From Leucogyrophana mollusca (Eukaryota > Basidiomycota > Agaricomycetes > Boletales), in NCBI GenBank assembly GCA_021014945.1, contig MU266518.1, positions 1-56,064 on the forward strand: DNA of 56,064 bases, given 5' to 3'. The position numbers and the translations under genes are program-made. Shown piece by piece: positions 46,287 through 56,064 of this stretch. The stretch's first letter is position 1. Each line of letters opens with the position of its first letter. The notes below the pieces were generated by a model. The model was given only the letters and a program-made list of their open reading frames with translations, did not search any database and was not told where the DNA came from.

Positions 46287-49200
46287 ATGGCACTCGTCAC
46301 GGAAGAAAGTCCCCCTTCCTTTCGCCCGACTGAGAATTCCCCTGAAACTAGGAACAACACCGCTAAGGACGAAGCACCAGCGACATCAACAGCCTCGGAA
46401 GCTCAGTGCGAGACCTCTTACTATCTCTTGTGTCTTTCGTTCTCATCATATCCGGCAGATCGTATCGCCATCCAGATCAGACAGTCGATCACCGTAATGA
46501 CGATCCCACTAGGGGTGGTACTACACCAGACCCAGCCGCCCAGGACATCCAGTGCGATGCTGTCTTTTCTTGTCTCTATCCCGCTCATCATTGCTTGTAG
46601 GTCACAGCTCTTGCAGAAAATACTCAGAACTCTCGAAGAGTCTAACGAAACTCTCAAAGAGTCTACACAAACTTTGAAAGCCTCTACGATTGCCCAAGAG
46701 ACCGGCACCGACACTCGTTCCCGTTTTTGGGCCACGTACAAACGCCACGCAGAAGACTATGACTCAGAGTTTCTCGAGAAATACAAGGATGACATGGATA
46801 TCGTGCTGATTTTCGTCAGTTCATTTGTGTGATTTCTGCGAACAAGTTACTGATATCCCCCGCAGTCCGGTCTCTTCTCTGCTGTCAGCACTACGTTCAT
46901 CACAGGCATGCAGTCAAGCCTCAGCCCCGACCCGGCCGACACCACCAATGCCCTGCTCAGGCAACTGATACAAGCCACGAATGGCAGCGCTTTTGCTGGC
47001 CAGCCGTTGGACCCTCCCACGTGGAACGGGCCAGGTACGACTGTGATCTGGACCCAGTCGCTCCTGTACGCCAGCCTGTGTGCGAGCCTTCTTGCTGCTT
47101 TGGGTGCAGTCTTAGGGAAACAATGGCTGGGCCATTACCGCCGTCGCGGAAGTGGGACGATCGAGGAGCGGAGCAAACGTAGGCAGCAAAAGCTCAATGG
47201 GCTCGAGGCATGGCACTTTCACGCTGTGCTACAAGTGTTACCCGTTTTGCTACAGATTTCGCTGCTTTTGTTTGGGGTCGCCCTCTCCGCGTATGTTTGG
47301 ACTGAGCAATCTACTGTTGGCGGCGTCGTTATCGGAACCACCGCTTTTGGCATCTTGTTCTACGTGTCAATCACGTTGGCATCCTTGATCTCACCAAATT
47401 GCCCCTTTCAAACTCCGGTTTCGAGCATCCTGCCAGTCTTGCTCCAGTTTGTGCTCCGTTTCAAGGACATTGTTGCTGCGCGGTTCGACGACTGGTCCAA
47501 AATGGGCATTGTGACCGCGATTGCGCGCACGATGCTCTCCCTGGTCACCTTGATCCCCAATGCGTGTTGTTTTTTTGTATATTGGGTAGCTTGTCGGGCT
47601 GGGCGTCTCTGGCAGGTGGTGTTACACCGGCCACGTGCTGCATGTGATTCATATGACGACCTGGAATCCTCACCTTTGTCGCATCTGCCGCCAGACCCAT
47701 TGAAACTACACATCCCCTCCCTTCTTATCGATTCGCAGGGGGCCCTATCAATAAAATGGCTTCTCGAGACATCCACGGACCCGGTTGTCCTTGCGACCGC
47801 AGCCGGGATGGTGCCGGAAGTAGAGTGGCCGGCTGAGCTAGACCTGTCAGATGTGTTCAGGCAGCTACGAGAAATCTTCAAGGGATGTTTCGTGCCCGTT
47901 CCAAACGATCCCAGTCAATGGAAACTTGCGCCGTTTGGGCAGGAACGAGCCCTTGTTTTCGGAAAAGCTGTTGTCCACCTATATTGTAACAGGTTCTACT
48001 CCGACACGATGCCGAGCGATTGGGCTGGCAATCGTGAATTGCCTGCGCTGTTCGCATGCCTGCAACGTTATGATACGAAGAGTGCAACATCTTTATTTGT
48101 TTGTGCCATAGCACAGCTCTCGTTGTCCGTTGGTGACAGGAGGCATCGTTGGAATCCTCAGAAGTGGCACGAAGAATTGCCCCCGGTTCCGGAATCCTGC
48201 CGCACATGGGTGTTGCGCCTATTCCCCCACCTGCTCGCACATCCGCTGTGTCCTGTCACGCTGAAACTGATGGCTGTGGCTGAAATCACAAGATGGGTTA
48301 CCTCTCTGTCTCCCCACCAGCACATACTTGCCGACTGCATCATATCTGCCACTATCCTGATAGGCGTGCGCATAGATCGGAAGGAGTTGGTGAAGGTCGA
48401 TAAAAGGTCGGTTATTCGTTAGCCCTAACCATTCAATCAGTTCACCATTCTCAGTCCAGCGATTGAGCTGCTACTGCGACAGCTCCAACAGCACCAACGG
48501 ATAGTGCGCGGCATCGTCGCAACCCCCAGTATCTTGGCGTCACTTCTTCGAACGTTGTCTTATGTCATGGAAGCCGAGATACACCCGGGTGTTGTTGCAT
48601 GCGACTCGGAGTCGTGCAGGTATGCTGCGGTGAAACTGGGTCTGGCAGTCTGCAGTTCAATGGTGGCGAAGATACAGAGAACCACAGAGTTGAATCAGGA
48701 CGAGCGAGATCTGCCCAGAGCAGTCATATGGAGATATGCCCGAGCAGCTCTGCATATGAGCGCCATGGCTTCCTGCGATGACAACGGCATGTGGTTTCCG
48801 TTGTATGGCAGTCATCGAGACAGGCAGATCACACTTGATTTTCACTGGGCACTTGCCTTCTTGGACCATCACTACAGAACACGCGACAAAATAGCAGTTG
48901 GCGATATGTTTATCATGCTCTCCCAGGCCCGTGATATTTCCCTCTGGGCAAACGAACCCGCATTTGTTGAGGCAATCATTGTCGCCATGGGGTTGGACAA
49001 GCCCACTCGAGTCCGTCATACGGCCCTGCGCACTGCTTGGGAAATCAGAGAGGCTTTAGCATCCCCGGACAAGGCCATACTGCCCCTGTTATCCGACTTC
49101 TCTTCCGCCCTCCACTCTGCCCTTTTGACCAACATACATTCCGAGGAAGACACGACCGCTCCGGATTCTCCTGACAGGTTCTTCTACGAGGAGCGGGATC

Positions 49201-49679
49201 TTCACTACCTCCAGATCATATACACCCTCATTCGGCGTTCTGGCGGCGTTTGGGACGGACATCTGCACGATTATCAGCATTTCCGTCGATGCCTCTCCAT
49301 CACCAAACGTCTTCGTCTTGAGTGCATCACCTCGCCGATTGCAGTGTATCTTGCTGCGATAGTGGAGAATCTTGAAGCACGCGGTGCCGAGCACAGCTTC
49401 ACAAACGAAGACGTTGAGCTGCTTATTCATCATGCATGGGGCAGGCTGGTTGCTGTCACTCTAGATCTAGAAGAACTCCTGGAGGATCTCATCGCATTCA
49501 CGCAGAGACACAGAGTGTACGCCTTGTCACCGGCCTGGCCTGATGATGACGCTGGTGACCCTACGTCAGCCCAGGAAGTGTCACTGTCACCGCACAGAGC
49601 AGACGCCAGTGCCCAGCGTTGGTTTTTCAAATCGGCCGAGGGGGATCGGAGCCCGCGTTCGGGAGGATCGGCCATGTAG
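46287..49679 (+). CDS. DUF6535 membrane protein, tandem copy 2
   Basis: Exons 46287-46429, 46481-46814, 46866-48406 and 48455-49679 give about 1,080 residues; intron positions and phases match copy 1. The first intron (51 bases) is optional here, since the frame stays open without it. The DUF6535 domain is well kept: SRFWATYKRHAEDYDSEFLE, DDMDIVLIF, SGLFSAV, PDPADTTNALLRQL and LGKQWLGHYRRRGSGTIEE, with the same membrane segments. The soluble part diverges more (for example VAARFDDWSKMGIVTAIAR in place of AIACFHSERMVGVVDLAAT), and the C-terminus after about residue 1,010 is unrelated in detail to copy 1. No disabling change was seen. Both genes are probably translated; function unknown. Confidence 0.8.
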
Positions 49680-49959
49680 TGCTTTCCTTAATGGGGCGGG
49701 TGGAGGGTTGGTTAAATTCGTGCTCCAGGAGGGATGGAGGTTGCGAATGGTAGAGCTCGATTGGTAGGAGTCGCACGCGGGGGTACGACAGCGACAGACA
49801 GTACCAAAGTGCAGGTCGTGTCGGAAGCTCATGAGGGGAAGGCCAAACCTTAGGGTCGTCGTCACGTTCGATATCGCACCCGTTATATTCAGTGCTTTCG
49901 CCCCCTTTATCACTTTTGTCGTCACTAAATGGAACACACCCCTTCTCAGCCAGGGCGGT
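49680..49959. other. Intergenic after DUF6535 gene 2
   Basis: About 280 bases. A minus-strand frame (50,022-49,627) has a protein-like piece (KGCVPFSDDKSDKGGES), but it overlaps the end of the DUF6535 gene and was not identified. Confidence 0.3.
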
Positions 49960-51300
49960 CCTGACCTCAGTCCACGTCTCGAAATTGGGGGCCGTTGGGA
50001 AGCTGTTGGCAGGTGGAAACACGGTTCAGCATCTGGCGTGGAATGTGGTGGCGTTTGCTTCGGGGGCTGGCACTTAGCGGAAGAGTGGGTCAGCGGTAGG
50101 TGCAAGATAGCGAGGGGCGAACACGAGGCAGTATGCGGTTTAATCCACGAAGCAACCTCAGCAACAATGAAACGCGCACCGGTACGCACCGATACCATCC
50201 ACCTTCGCCTTTCCCCCGCCTTGTGCGCGAGCCTATACTTCCCCAAGCTGAAGGAGACTGACCACGCCTGTCGACAGGGTGGCAAGTTAGGTGTATCCAA
50301 GCTGAGGGGGGCTATGATCGCGCCTGCCGACAGGGTGGCGAGGGACGCGTCTGACGGGTTAGTCCGTTTGACCTGGTCCTGGGCCCTGTTGAGCTGGTCC
50401 TGGAGGTGCGCCGCCCGAACCTACATTCGCTATATTTGAAGCCGCAGAAGAACGCGGAGGGGCGATAGGACCTCGATGACGGCCTGCACATCGACGTACG
50501 TTGGCGGGCTGCGTTCCAGGAGCCCGAGCACAACGTGATACGTCCCCGTCCCTGTCGAGAGCAGGTGTAAGCGAAGGCACCCCACCGTATTTCAAGAAGC
50601 AGTACATGCCGACCTTTTCCCTTTCGTCAAGCGTCCCGAGGGCTGTCAAGATCCACAGCCGCCCGCTCGCGGTGTCATCAACACCCGCGCGCACGGCGAT
50701 GCGCATGCGCCGCTGGCACAGCGCCGTATCGATGAGGCGACGTTGCGCACGCGGTGACGTGGGGTGCGCAAGGAGTGCGTCAGTCGCTGTGGACGTGTAC
50801 ACGGTGTCTATTAGTGTATGCGTGAAGAGGGAGATGTGAGCCAACGGGAGAGCTCGCCTGACTTGGCTTCGCCGCCCATCGCGTGGAACAGCACCCTCCG
50901 CCCGTGCAGAACGAGTAATACCACCCGGTTCGACGTCACGAGGCACGCGTGCTGATTACGGGAGTGATGGGTGCGGCGTAGCGGAGGAGTGCGAGGAGGA
51001 AGTCCGCGCGCTGTGAGTTACGGGCGTGATGGGTGCGGCCTAGCGGAGGAGTGCGAAGAGGAGGTCCGCGCAGTGTGATAGAGTGGTTTGGTCTGTGTGG
51101 GTTTGGTCTGTGTGGCGAGTTTGCGGGCGCGGCTCATGGACGGCGGCCCAGTAGAGCCGGGTGTGCTGGGCGATGGAGTGCTCCTGGAGGAGTGCGGGGA
51201 GAGAAGCGGATTTGTGCGGAGCGCACACAGCGAGGGCGGGCGTGGGATCTGGGATGGGCCTATTCGATTCCTGAATGAGTGTATCAGTAAATGCGAAGGT
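49960..51300. repeat. Left arm of a large inverted repeat
   Basis: This stretch matches 53,950-55,100 in inverted orientation with moderate identity and indels. Landmarks are CCACGTCTCG near 49,972 against CGAGACGTGG near 55,069, the TATCGGTGCGTACC-like segment near 50,190 against 54,860, and the CQRRMRIAVRAGVDDTASGR coding piece (minus here) against its plus-strand relative near 54,380. Inside, the 20-base CACCCTGTCGGCAGGCG-type motif is present twice (about 50,270 and 50,325) but once in the other arm. Confidence 0.65.
50958..51082 (+). repeat. 62-base tandem duplication
   Basis: Two adjacent copies of a unit containing GTGATGGGTGCGGC, TAGCGGAGGAGTGCGA and GAGGTCCGCGC, differing at a few bases, lie inside the left arm. 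Confidence 0.7.
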
Positions 51301-51780
51301 GTCGGAGTGCCGGGGTCAACGAGCTCGTGAATCGCAGCCAGAACGAAGGCGCGTGTCTGGTGGAGGCTTGACGTGGATCGCTGAAGGACTTGCTGTAGAT
51401 CTTAACGTGTATCACAGATAGACTGACATTATGATAGAGACACAGTGAATTATTAGGACGCACGACTTCCATCCGCCACAACCCCGATAGACCACTTCCC
51501 GAACAGCGCCCTGTCCCGCCCAATGAACATCAAACGTCCCAGCTACGTGACGCCGGCGGGGGAGTTTGGCGGCGATGACTTCGAGGTGGCGCTGCGCCCG
51601 ATGTCGGGGAGGGTGGCGAGAGCTTAGGGGTGGAGTACTGCGTGGTGGACTTATGGGCCAACCACGGTGAGATGTCGGAAAATGAGCGATAAGACGCACA
51701 TTCACTTTCGAGCATATCAGAGGGGGTCTCCTTGATGGAGAACTCTGAGACACACGAGGTAGGATGATAAACACCGCGGT
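51300..51780 (-). pseudogene. Shuffled HUL5 fragments, unit 3
   Basis: On the minus strand, about 51,590-51,650 matches HUL5 exon 3 (CAGTACTCCACC, CCGACATCGGGC-GCAGCG, CATCGCCGCC), and it is followed at about 51,480-51,540 by a match to HUL5 exon 1 (ATTGGGCGGGACA-GGCGCTG, then GGAAGTGGTC and GGGGTTGTGGCGGATGG). In the parent gene the exon 1 segment comes first, so the order is reversed here. Units at 40.3 and 45.7 kb carry parts of the same arrangement. Confidence 0.6.
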
Positions 51781-53400
51781 AATAGCCTTGGGACAAAGTG
51801 TAGTACTTCGGAAAGAGCGTCCTCGGGCACTGCCGGGCTTGGGCTTTCCTTGAACTTTGCAGTTCTGGTACATAAGTCGGTTCTTGCTGAACAAGGTCTT
51901 CATTCTGACATTTTCTTGCTCGTAAAAGTCGTCAAAAAAATCCACAACGTCAGACGCGTGAATCTTACCAGGTCGAAACTTTACCTTTCAACCTTCCTGG
52001 CTAAGTTTCTTCTACGAAGAGCCCGAAAGACAACATCCTTCATCTATCGTGTCTCGCGGTTCGTAACGACCGAGTCAACGTCGCCGGACGTCAGGCTGTA
52101 CTATACCACAAGTCCCGCTTTCTACCCCAATGCAGGTGAGTGTCCTGCAGACGTGTTTCGTATCCATTTATCTTATCGCATTTCCCCTCTCTTCTATCCG
52201 GTTGCTCCGCTCTTCTCGTACAACAACTGACCAGAAACCAAGCTCCTCATACCTCTAATCTCTCGTAACCGCTGACATATGCGCCCGCTTATCCCAACTA
52301 AGTGATGCATCAAGACCTGTCGTTTTCCTCGCCAGCACAAACGAGCGCGCGCTCAAAATCCACAAGGTCGCCCAGGACTAGGACCTCGAACCTCGCCAGC
52401 TATGCGACAAGCTCAGTCATCAATTTCGGGTGCGTCTTTGTGATTGCCTTTCCTGTTGTCTAACTCCTTTCTCGCGCACAGAGCCTGGTGGCACGCATGG
52501 ACATCAGCTATACAACCTTCCGGCGTATGGCTCGCACCCATTGCAAAGTCGTCAGCATATCTGGGTTTCGCCCTCTCCAATCTCCCGATCTCCCCAGCTT
52601 ACCCCAACGAGATCACGTTGTGCTTGAAACAGGTGCGTGTTGTAGTTCTCCGTATGTTTTCTGCGCTCTGGAGAGAAGCTCGATGCTGATTGCGTGTGTT
52701 TTAACGGGTCCTCCTGTGTCTGTCCTCCATCCTCGTCTACCACCCCTCACCAATTCTTTCACCCACGACCACCCACGCAGGCCAACACCGCCCTAACGCA
52801 CACCACCCCCTGGGTGCCCTCTCAACCCCCCACCACCGCGCAAGCCGTATACCTCACCGCGCTCGAGATGCTGCTTGTCTGCGGGATGTGCCTGCAGCCG
52901 TTCGGACCTACGACAGCTGATCAACTCCTCGATGCGCTGGATGTCCCTGCAGGGAGGCGGACGATGAATTTTGTGGGACTGGGGACGGTAGAATCTGCGG
53001 GGCTTGGGAGGGACAAGGGAGAGACGCATTTGCAGCGGCTGAAATTATTTGAGGTGCCGAAGAAGGTGGGAGCGTAGGTGGGTACGTGCCCCGTGAGTTG
53101 ATTGTCTAGTGGTTGTATGGAACAGGCTGGAGTCAACGAGAGGCATGATCATCAGGTCGCCGTTGGGCTGTCGCTTGTCCCTAGGGCTTAAGGAGACACT
53201 GCGCAATGAGAGAGGTGAAAGTCCAATGCCATTTGTACACTTCGTACTGTTATCAGGCCTTCGTTCTTGGTCCTGACGGAGGGGCAGAACAAGGAAAAAA
53301 TTAAGGGGGTTACATATGTAGCTGCAAGAAAGCGAGGTTCCCCATATGAAATAGGCATTGCTCTGCTCACATCTGGACCAGCTCAGCCTCGCAGCGCCCT
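51780..53400 (+). pseudogene. Methionyl-tRNA synthetase pseudogene, inverted copy
   Basis: Covers the MetRS promoter (51,780-51,980), exon 1 (FIYRVSRFVTT, YYTTSPAFYPNAG; about 51,990-52,135), parts of exons 2 and 3 (RPVVFLA, LEPRQLCDKLSHQFR), the end of exon 6, exon 7 (52,782-53,077) and the 3' flank to about 53,400. Introns are still present, so it arose by DNA duplication, not from mRNA. It is broken: the HIGH segment is lost, the GTDEHG site is altered, a TAG interrupts exon 2, and at about 52,605 intron 3 sequence passes straight into the end of exon 6, removing exons 4 and 5 with the KMSKS site. The 3' flank is better kept than the coding part, over 90 percent identical by eye. Confidence 0.88.
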
Positions 53401-53401
53401 A

Positions 53402-53840
53402 GACAGATGCCACCGGTGGTTGGGTCAGGCGGAAAGGAAAGATCCCTGAACAACTCAGCACATGACCTCCTGGGTGAATGCCTCTGATTCGGTTCAACTT
53501 CCCTCCCCAAGAGCAACAAATGCCCAACCAGCCCATTTCCACCCGGTCTGAAGCAGATGCCTCAGACACCACTTGGACAGATGCCACCAGTGGTTGGGTC
53601 AGGCGGAAAGGAAAGATCCCTGAAAAACTCAGCACATGACCTCCTGGGTGAATGCCTCTGTTTCAGTTCAACTTCCCTCCCCAAGAGCAACAAATGCCTA
53701 ACCAGCCCATTTCCACCCGGTCTGAAGCAGATGCCTCAGACACCACTTAGACAGATGCCACCAGTGGTTGGGTTAGACGGAAAGGAAAGATCCCTGAACA
53801 ACTCAGCACATGACCTCCTGGGTGAATGCCTCTGTCTCAG
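53402..53840 (+). repeat. 174-base tandem repeat, about 2.5 copies
   Basis: Units start at 53,402, 53,576 and 53,750 (GACAGATGCCACC at each), an exact period of 174. The third unit stops being similar after CTCTGTCTCAG near 53,840. Copies differ at few bases, so the duplication is recent. The repeat starts where the homology to the MetRS 3' flank ends. No coding role was seen. Confidence 0.9.
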
Positions 53841-53949
53841 CTCACTTTTCTTTCCATCATGGATGGAGATTGATAGAGCGCTCCAGGCAGTTTGAAAAAC
53901 CCTTTTGAAGCGGAACCTCAAAATTGACCTGATTACGTAACATGCACCC

Positions 53950-55100
53950 AAAGTTCTCCAACTCACTCACACAGGACTCGAATAGCCCCACGCAGAATCC
54001 CGTATCCGCCCTCGCCGCGTGCGCTCCGCACAAAACCATCTCCCGCTCCACACTCCTCCAGGAATGCTCCATCGCCAAGCACACCCTGCTTTACTGGCCC
54101 GACGTCCAGGAGCCACACCCACAAGCTCGCCACACTACAGACCAAACCCACGCACCCCCAGCACGCGTGCCTCGTGACGTCGACCCAGGCACTATCTATT
54201 CGCTGTGCTGGGCGGGCAGAGGGTGCTGTTCCACGTGATGGGATGAAGCACAGGTGGGCTCTCCCATTGGCTCACATCTCCCTTTTCACGCTCACACTAA
54301 CCCACACCATGTACACGGCCACAGCGACCAACACCCTCCTTGTGCACACCCACGCCACAGACTCTGTCCTCGTGCGCAGCGCATGGGCATCGTCGGGCGT
54401 GCGGGCATCAATGTCATTGCGAGCGGGCGGCTGTAGACGTTGACAGTCCTCGAGATGTCCTGGAACAGACAGAAAGGTGGGCATGCACCGCTTTTTGAAA
54501 TGGGTTGTGGTACCCTCACTGACACCTGTTCTCAACAGGCGCGAGAACATGGTGTGTCGTGCTCGGGCTCCTGGAGCACAGCCCGCCAATGCACGTCGAT
54601 GTACAGCTCGTCGTTGAGGTTCTTATCACTCCTCCGCATTCTTCTGCAGCTCCAAGTCCAGCGGATGCAGCTCCAGGATCAGCCAACGCAGTTCTAGGAC
54701 CCGCACACGGCTCTAGGACCAGCTCAACGAGGCCCAGGCCCAGGTCAAATGAACTAACCCGCCAGACGTGCCCCTTGCCACCCTGTTGGCAGGCGCGACC
54801 ATAGTCCCCTTCAGCTCGGGGAATAGGCTCACGTACAAGGGGGGAAGGCAAAGGGGATGATATCGGTGCGTACCAGTACATGTTTTGTTGTTGCTGAAGC
54901 TACTCCGTGAACTAAACTGCATACTGTCTTGTATTCGCCCTTCCTATCTTGCACCCACCACCGCTGACCCATTCTTCCGCCAAATGCTAATCCACCAAAC
55001 CGAACGCTACCACCTTCCATGCTAAATGCTGAGCCCGTGTTTCTACCTGTCAACAGCCCCCAAATCCCGAGACGTGGACCGAGGCGGGCATGCCGTGCGT
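53950..55100. repeat. Right arm of the large inverted repeat
   Basis: Plus-strand counterpart of 49,960-51,300, carrying the same unidentified gene pieces in the opposite direction: ALAACAPHKT, AKHTLLYWPDVQEPHPQ, LAHISLFTLTLTHTMYTATA and a VDVQLVVEVLITPP segment near 54,600. Frames are broken. With the left arm it forms a palindrome-like structure centred near 52.6 kb, whose 2.6-kb loop holds the MetRS pseudogene and the 174-base repeat. Confidence 0.65.
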
Positions 55101-55400
55101 GAGGGTTGTCACGCCTGGGAAGGAGCGTGTTCTGCCAACAACGCTCCACGCATCTTCGAGCGCTTTCCAGTTCTCATCACTCCATTGCACACTCGCAAAC
55201 CCCTTTGGTCCCGAATTTTCTTCCTTCGCACACTTGTGGTATGCCTGACTCACGGGATTGAGCGTGCACGAGGAGACCATGTATTAGGGGGGAGGTGAGG
55301 GCGATAGTGGGTGTGGCGAGGGATGGTGGAGACGTGGTGGGGACAGTGGGTGGTGCAGTGGTTCCGGGCCCGTTCCGAACACTGGAATTAATTACCAAAC
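55050..55400 (-). pseudogene. Fragment of the GST-like gene
   Basis: Minus-strand peptides LNPVSQAYHKCAKEE and VQWSDENWKALEDAWSVVG match LNPASQAYYTHAKEQ and AAWSEENWRALEDAWGVVD of the gene at 16,647-17,497. Both pieces lie in one frame here. The N-terminal thioredoxin-fold half and the C-terminal end are missing, so this is a remnant. Confidence 0.8.
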
Positions 55401-56064
55401 AATTGCTTCTGCATCTAACGCCAATCGACCATCATATGCCCCTTATGCATTTGCGCTGTTGTTTCTTGCTCATAGGGTAAACACTGCCAGAGTCTTGGTT
55501 GGAAGCCAGCTAGCCTTGATTTCGCCCAGGCGCTGCATGTTGGCAGAGATACAATGACTACTTACCCTCAAGACATCACCTCTCCATGGGTCGAATACGA
55601 GCAGACCTATATGTAAACACCGACGCCATCACAGAGGAAAAAGGATACAGATGGTCGAAACTCCCTCACGTCCGTCGTCATGGAGTATTCAACATCCCAT
55701 CCAAAGGCCTCCTGACGTTCCTTTGGACGTTCGTGCGCGAAATCCACGAGGGAATGATGGCGAGCGAGGTGGATATGGAACAACTTGAACTCGACAGGTT
55801 CTCCATGTCATCGACTAGCCGAAATTCTCTCTCCTCTCTCCTTCACGTAGGCCTCTGACCCAGACAAACAAGCACTACTCACACGTTCCGCGCCACAGTC
55901 CACCCACCATCGTATCTCTCGGCTTTACAACACCGCCGAGATGATGTATTCATCGGACTCATCCTGTGGCTCGCTCTATCAACCGAAAAGTTATCATACA
56001 TGTAAGGCCAGCGAATAGCGGCAAGACACTACGGCACTGCGTGTACTTGCTGCCGTGCGGGTTG
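55400..56064. other. Window end, nothing identified
   Basis: A 90-codon frame at 55,586-55,858 (plus; KGYRWSKLPHVRRHGVF, GLLTFLWTFVREIHEG) has fairly protein-like composition and may be an exon of a gene that continues past the window. No family was recognised. Confidence 0.3.

Noticed and set aside
35225..55400. Helitron or Pack-type transposon as the carrier of the gene fragments
   Set aside because: No Rep/helicase, transposase, terminal inverted repeats or convincing Helitron ends were seen, so it is only noted as a comparison.
1..56064. LTR retrotransposons, reverse transcriptase, CRISPR arrays, tRNA or rRNA genes
   Set aside because: No reverse transcriptase or integrase motifs, spaced identical repeats, or tRNA/rRNA-like sequence were found by eye; small tRNA genes could still have been missed.

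Overview
The window looks like nuclear DNA of an agaricomycete (mushroom-forming basidiomycete). The genes carry many introns, mostly 45-80 bases with GT-AG ends. Housekeeping genes are of fungal type, and two families typical of Agaricomycetes appear: fungal HNH nucleases and DUF6535 membrane proteins. All gene models were assembled by eye from reading frames and splice sites. No tRNA, rRNA, CRISPR array, reverse transcriptase or transposase was recognised.

Left and centre, about 2-35 kb, form an ordinary gene-dense block. It holds mitochondrial methionyl-tRNA synthetase (-), divergent from an auxilin-like UBA/TPR/J protein (+); a GIT-type MFS transporter (-); an Artemis/SNM1-like beta-CASP nuclease (-); a glutathione S-transferase-like gene with an apparent frameshift (-), divergent from a Hul5-type HECT ubiquitin ligase (+); a class II DAHP synthase (-), divergent from an isoprenylcysteine methyltransferase-like gene (+); a dienelactone hydrolase (-); a charged agaricomycete protein of unknown role (+); and the splicing factor Prp6 (-).

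Right, about 35-56 kb, is very different. It is a mosaic of degraded pieces, many recognisable as parts of genes in the left half: Artemis-like nuclease, auxilin-like gene, Hul5, methionyl-tRNA synthetase and GST. Introns are kept in the copies, so duplication was at DNA level. Set into the mosaic are apparently intact genes: one HNH nuclease and two tandem DUF6535 genes, each DUF6535 gene lying just downstream of a short copy of the MetRS-side divergent promoter. An inverted pair of arms (about 49.96-51.3 kb and 53.95-55.1 kb) encloses a MetRS pseudogene and a 174-base tandem repeat.

The first 1.8 kb of the window is an inverted copy of the HNH nuclease locus at 38.3-40.0 kb. The two HNH genes are both open and nearly identical, and they bracket the block of genes. 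The most notable feature is this combination: duplicated HNH nuclease genes, DUF6535 genes on borrowed promoter sequence, and a graveyard of fragments drawn from neighbouring genes.
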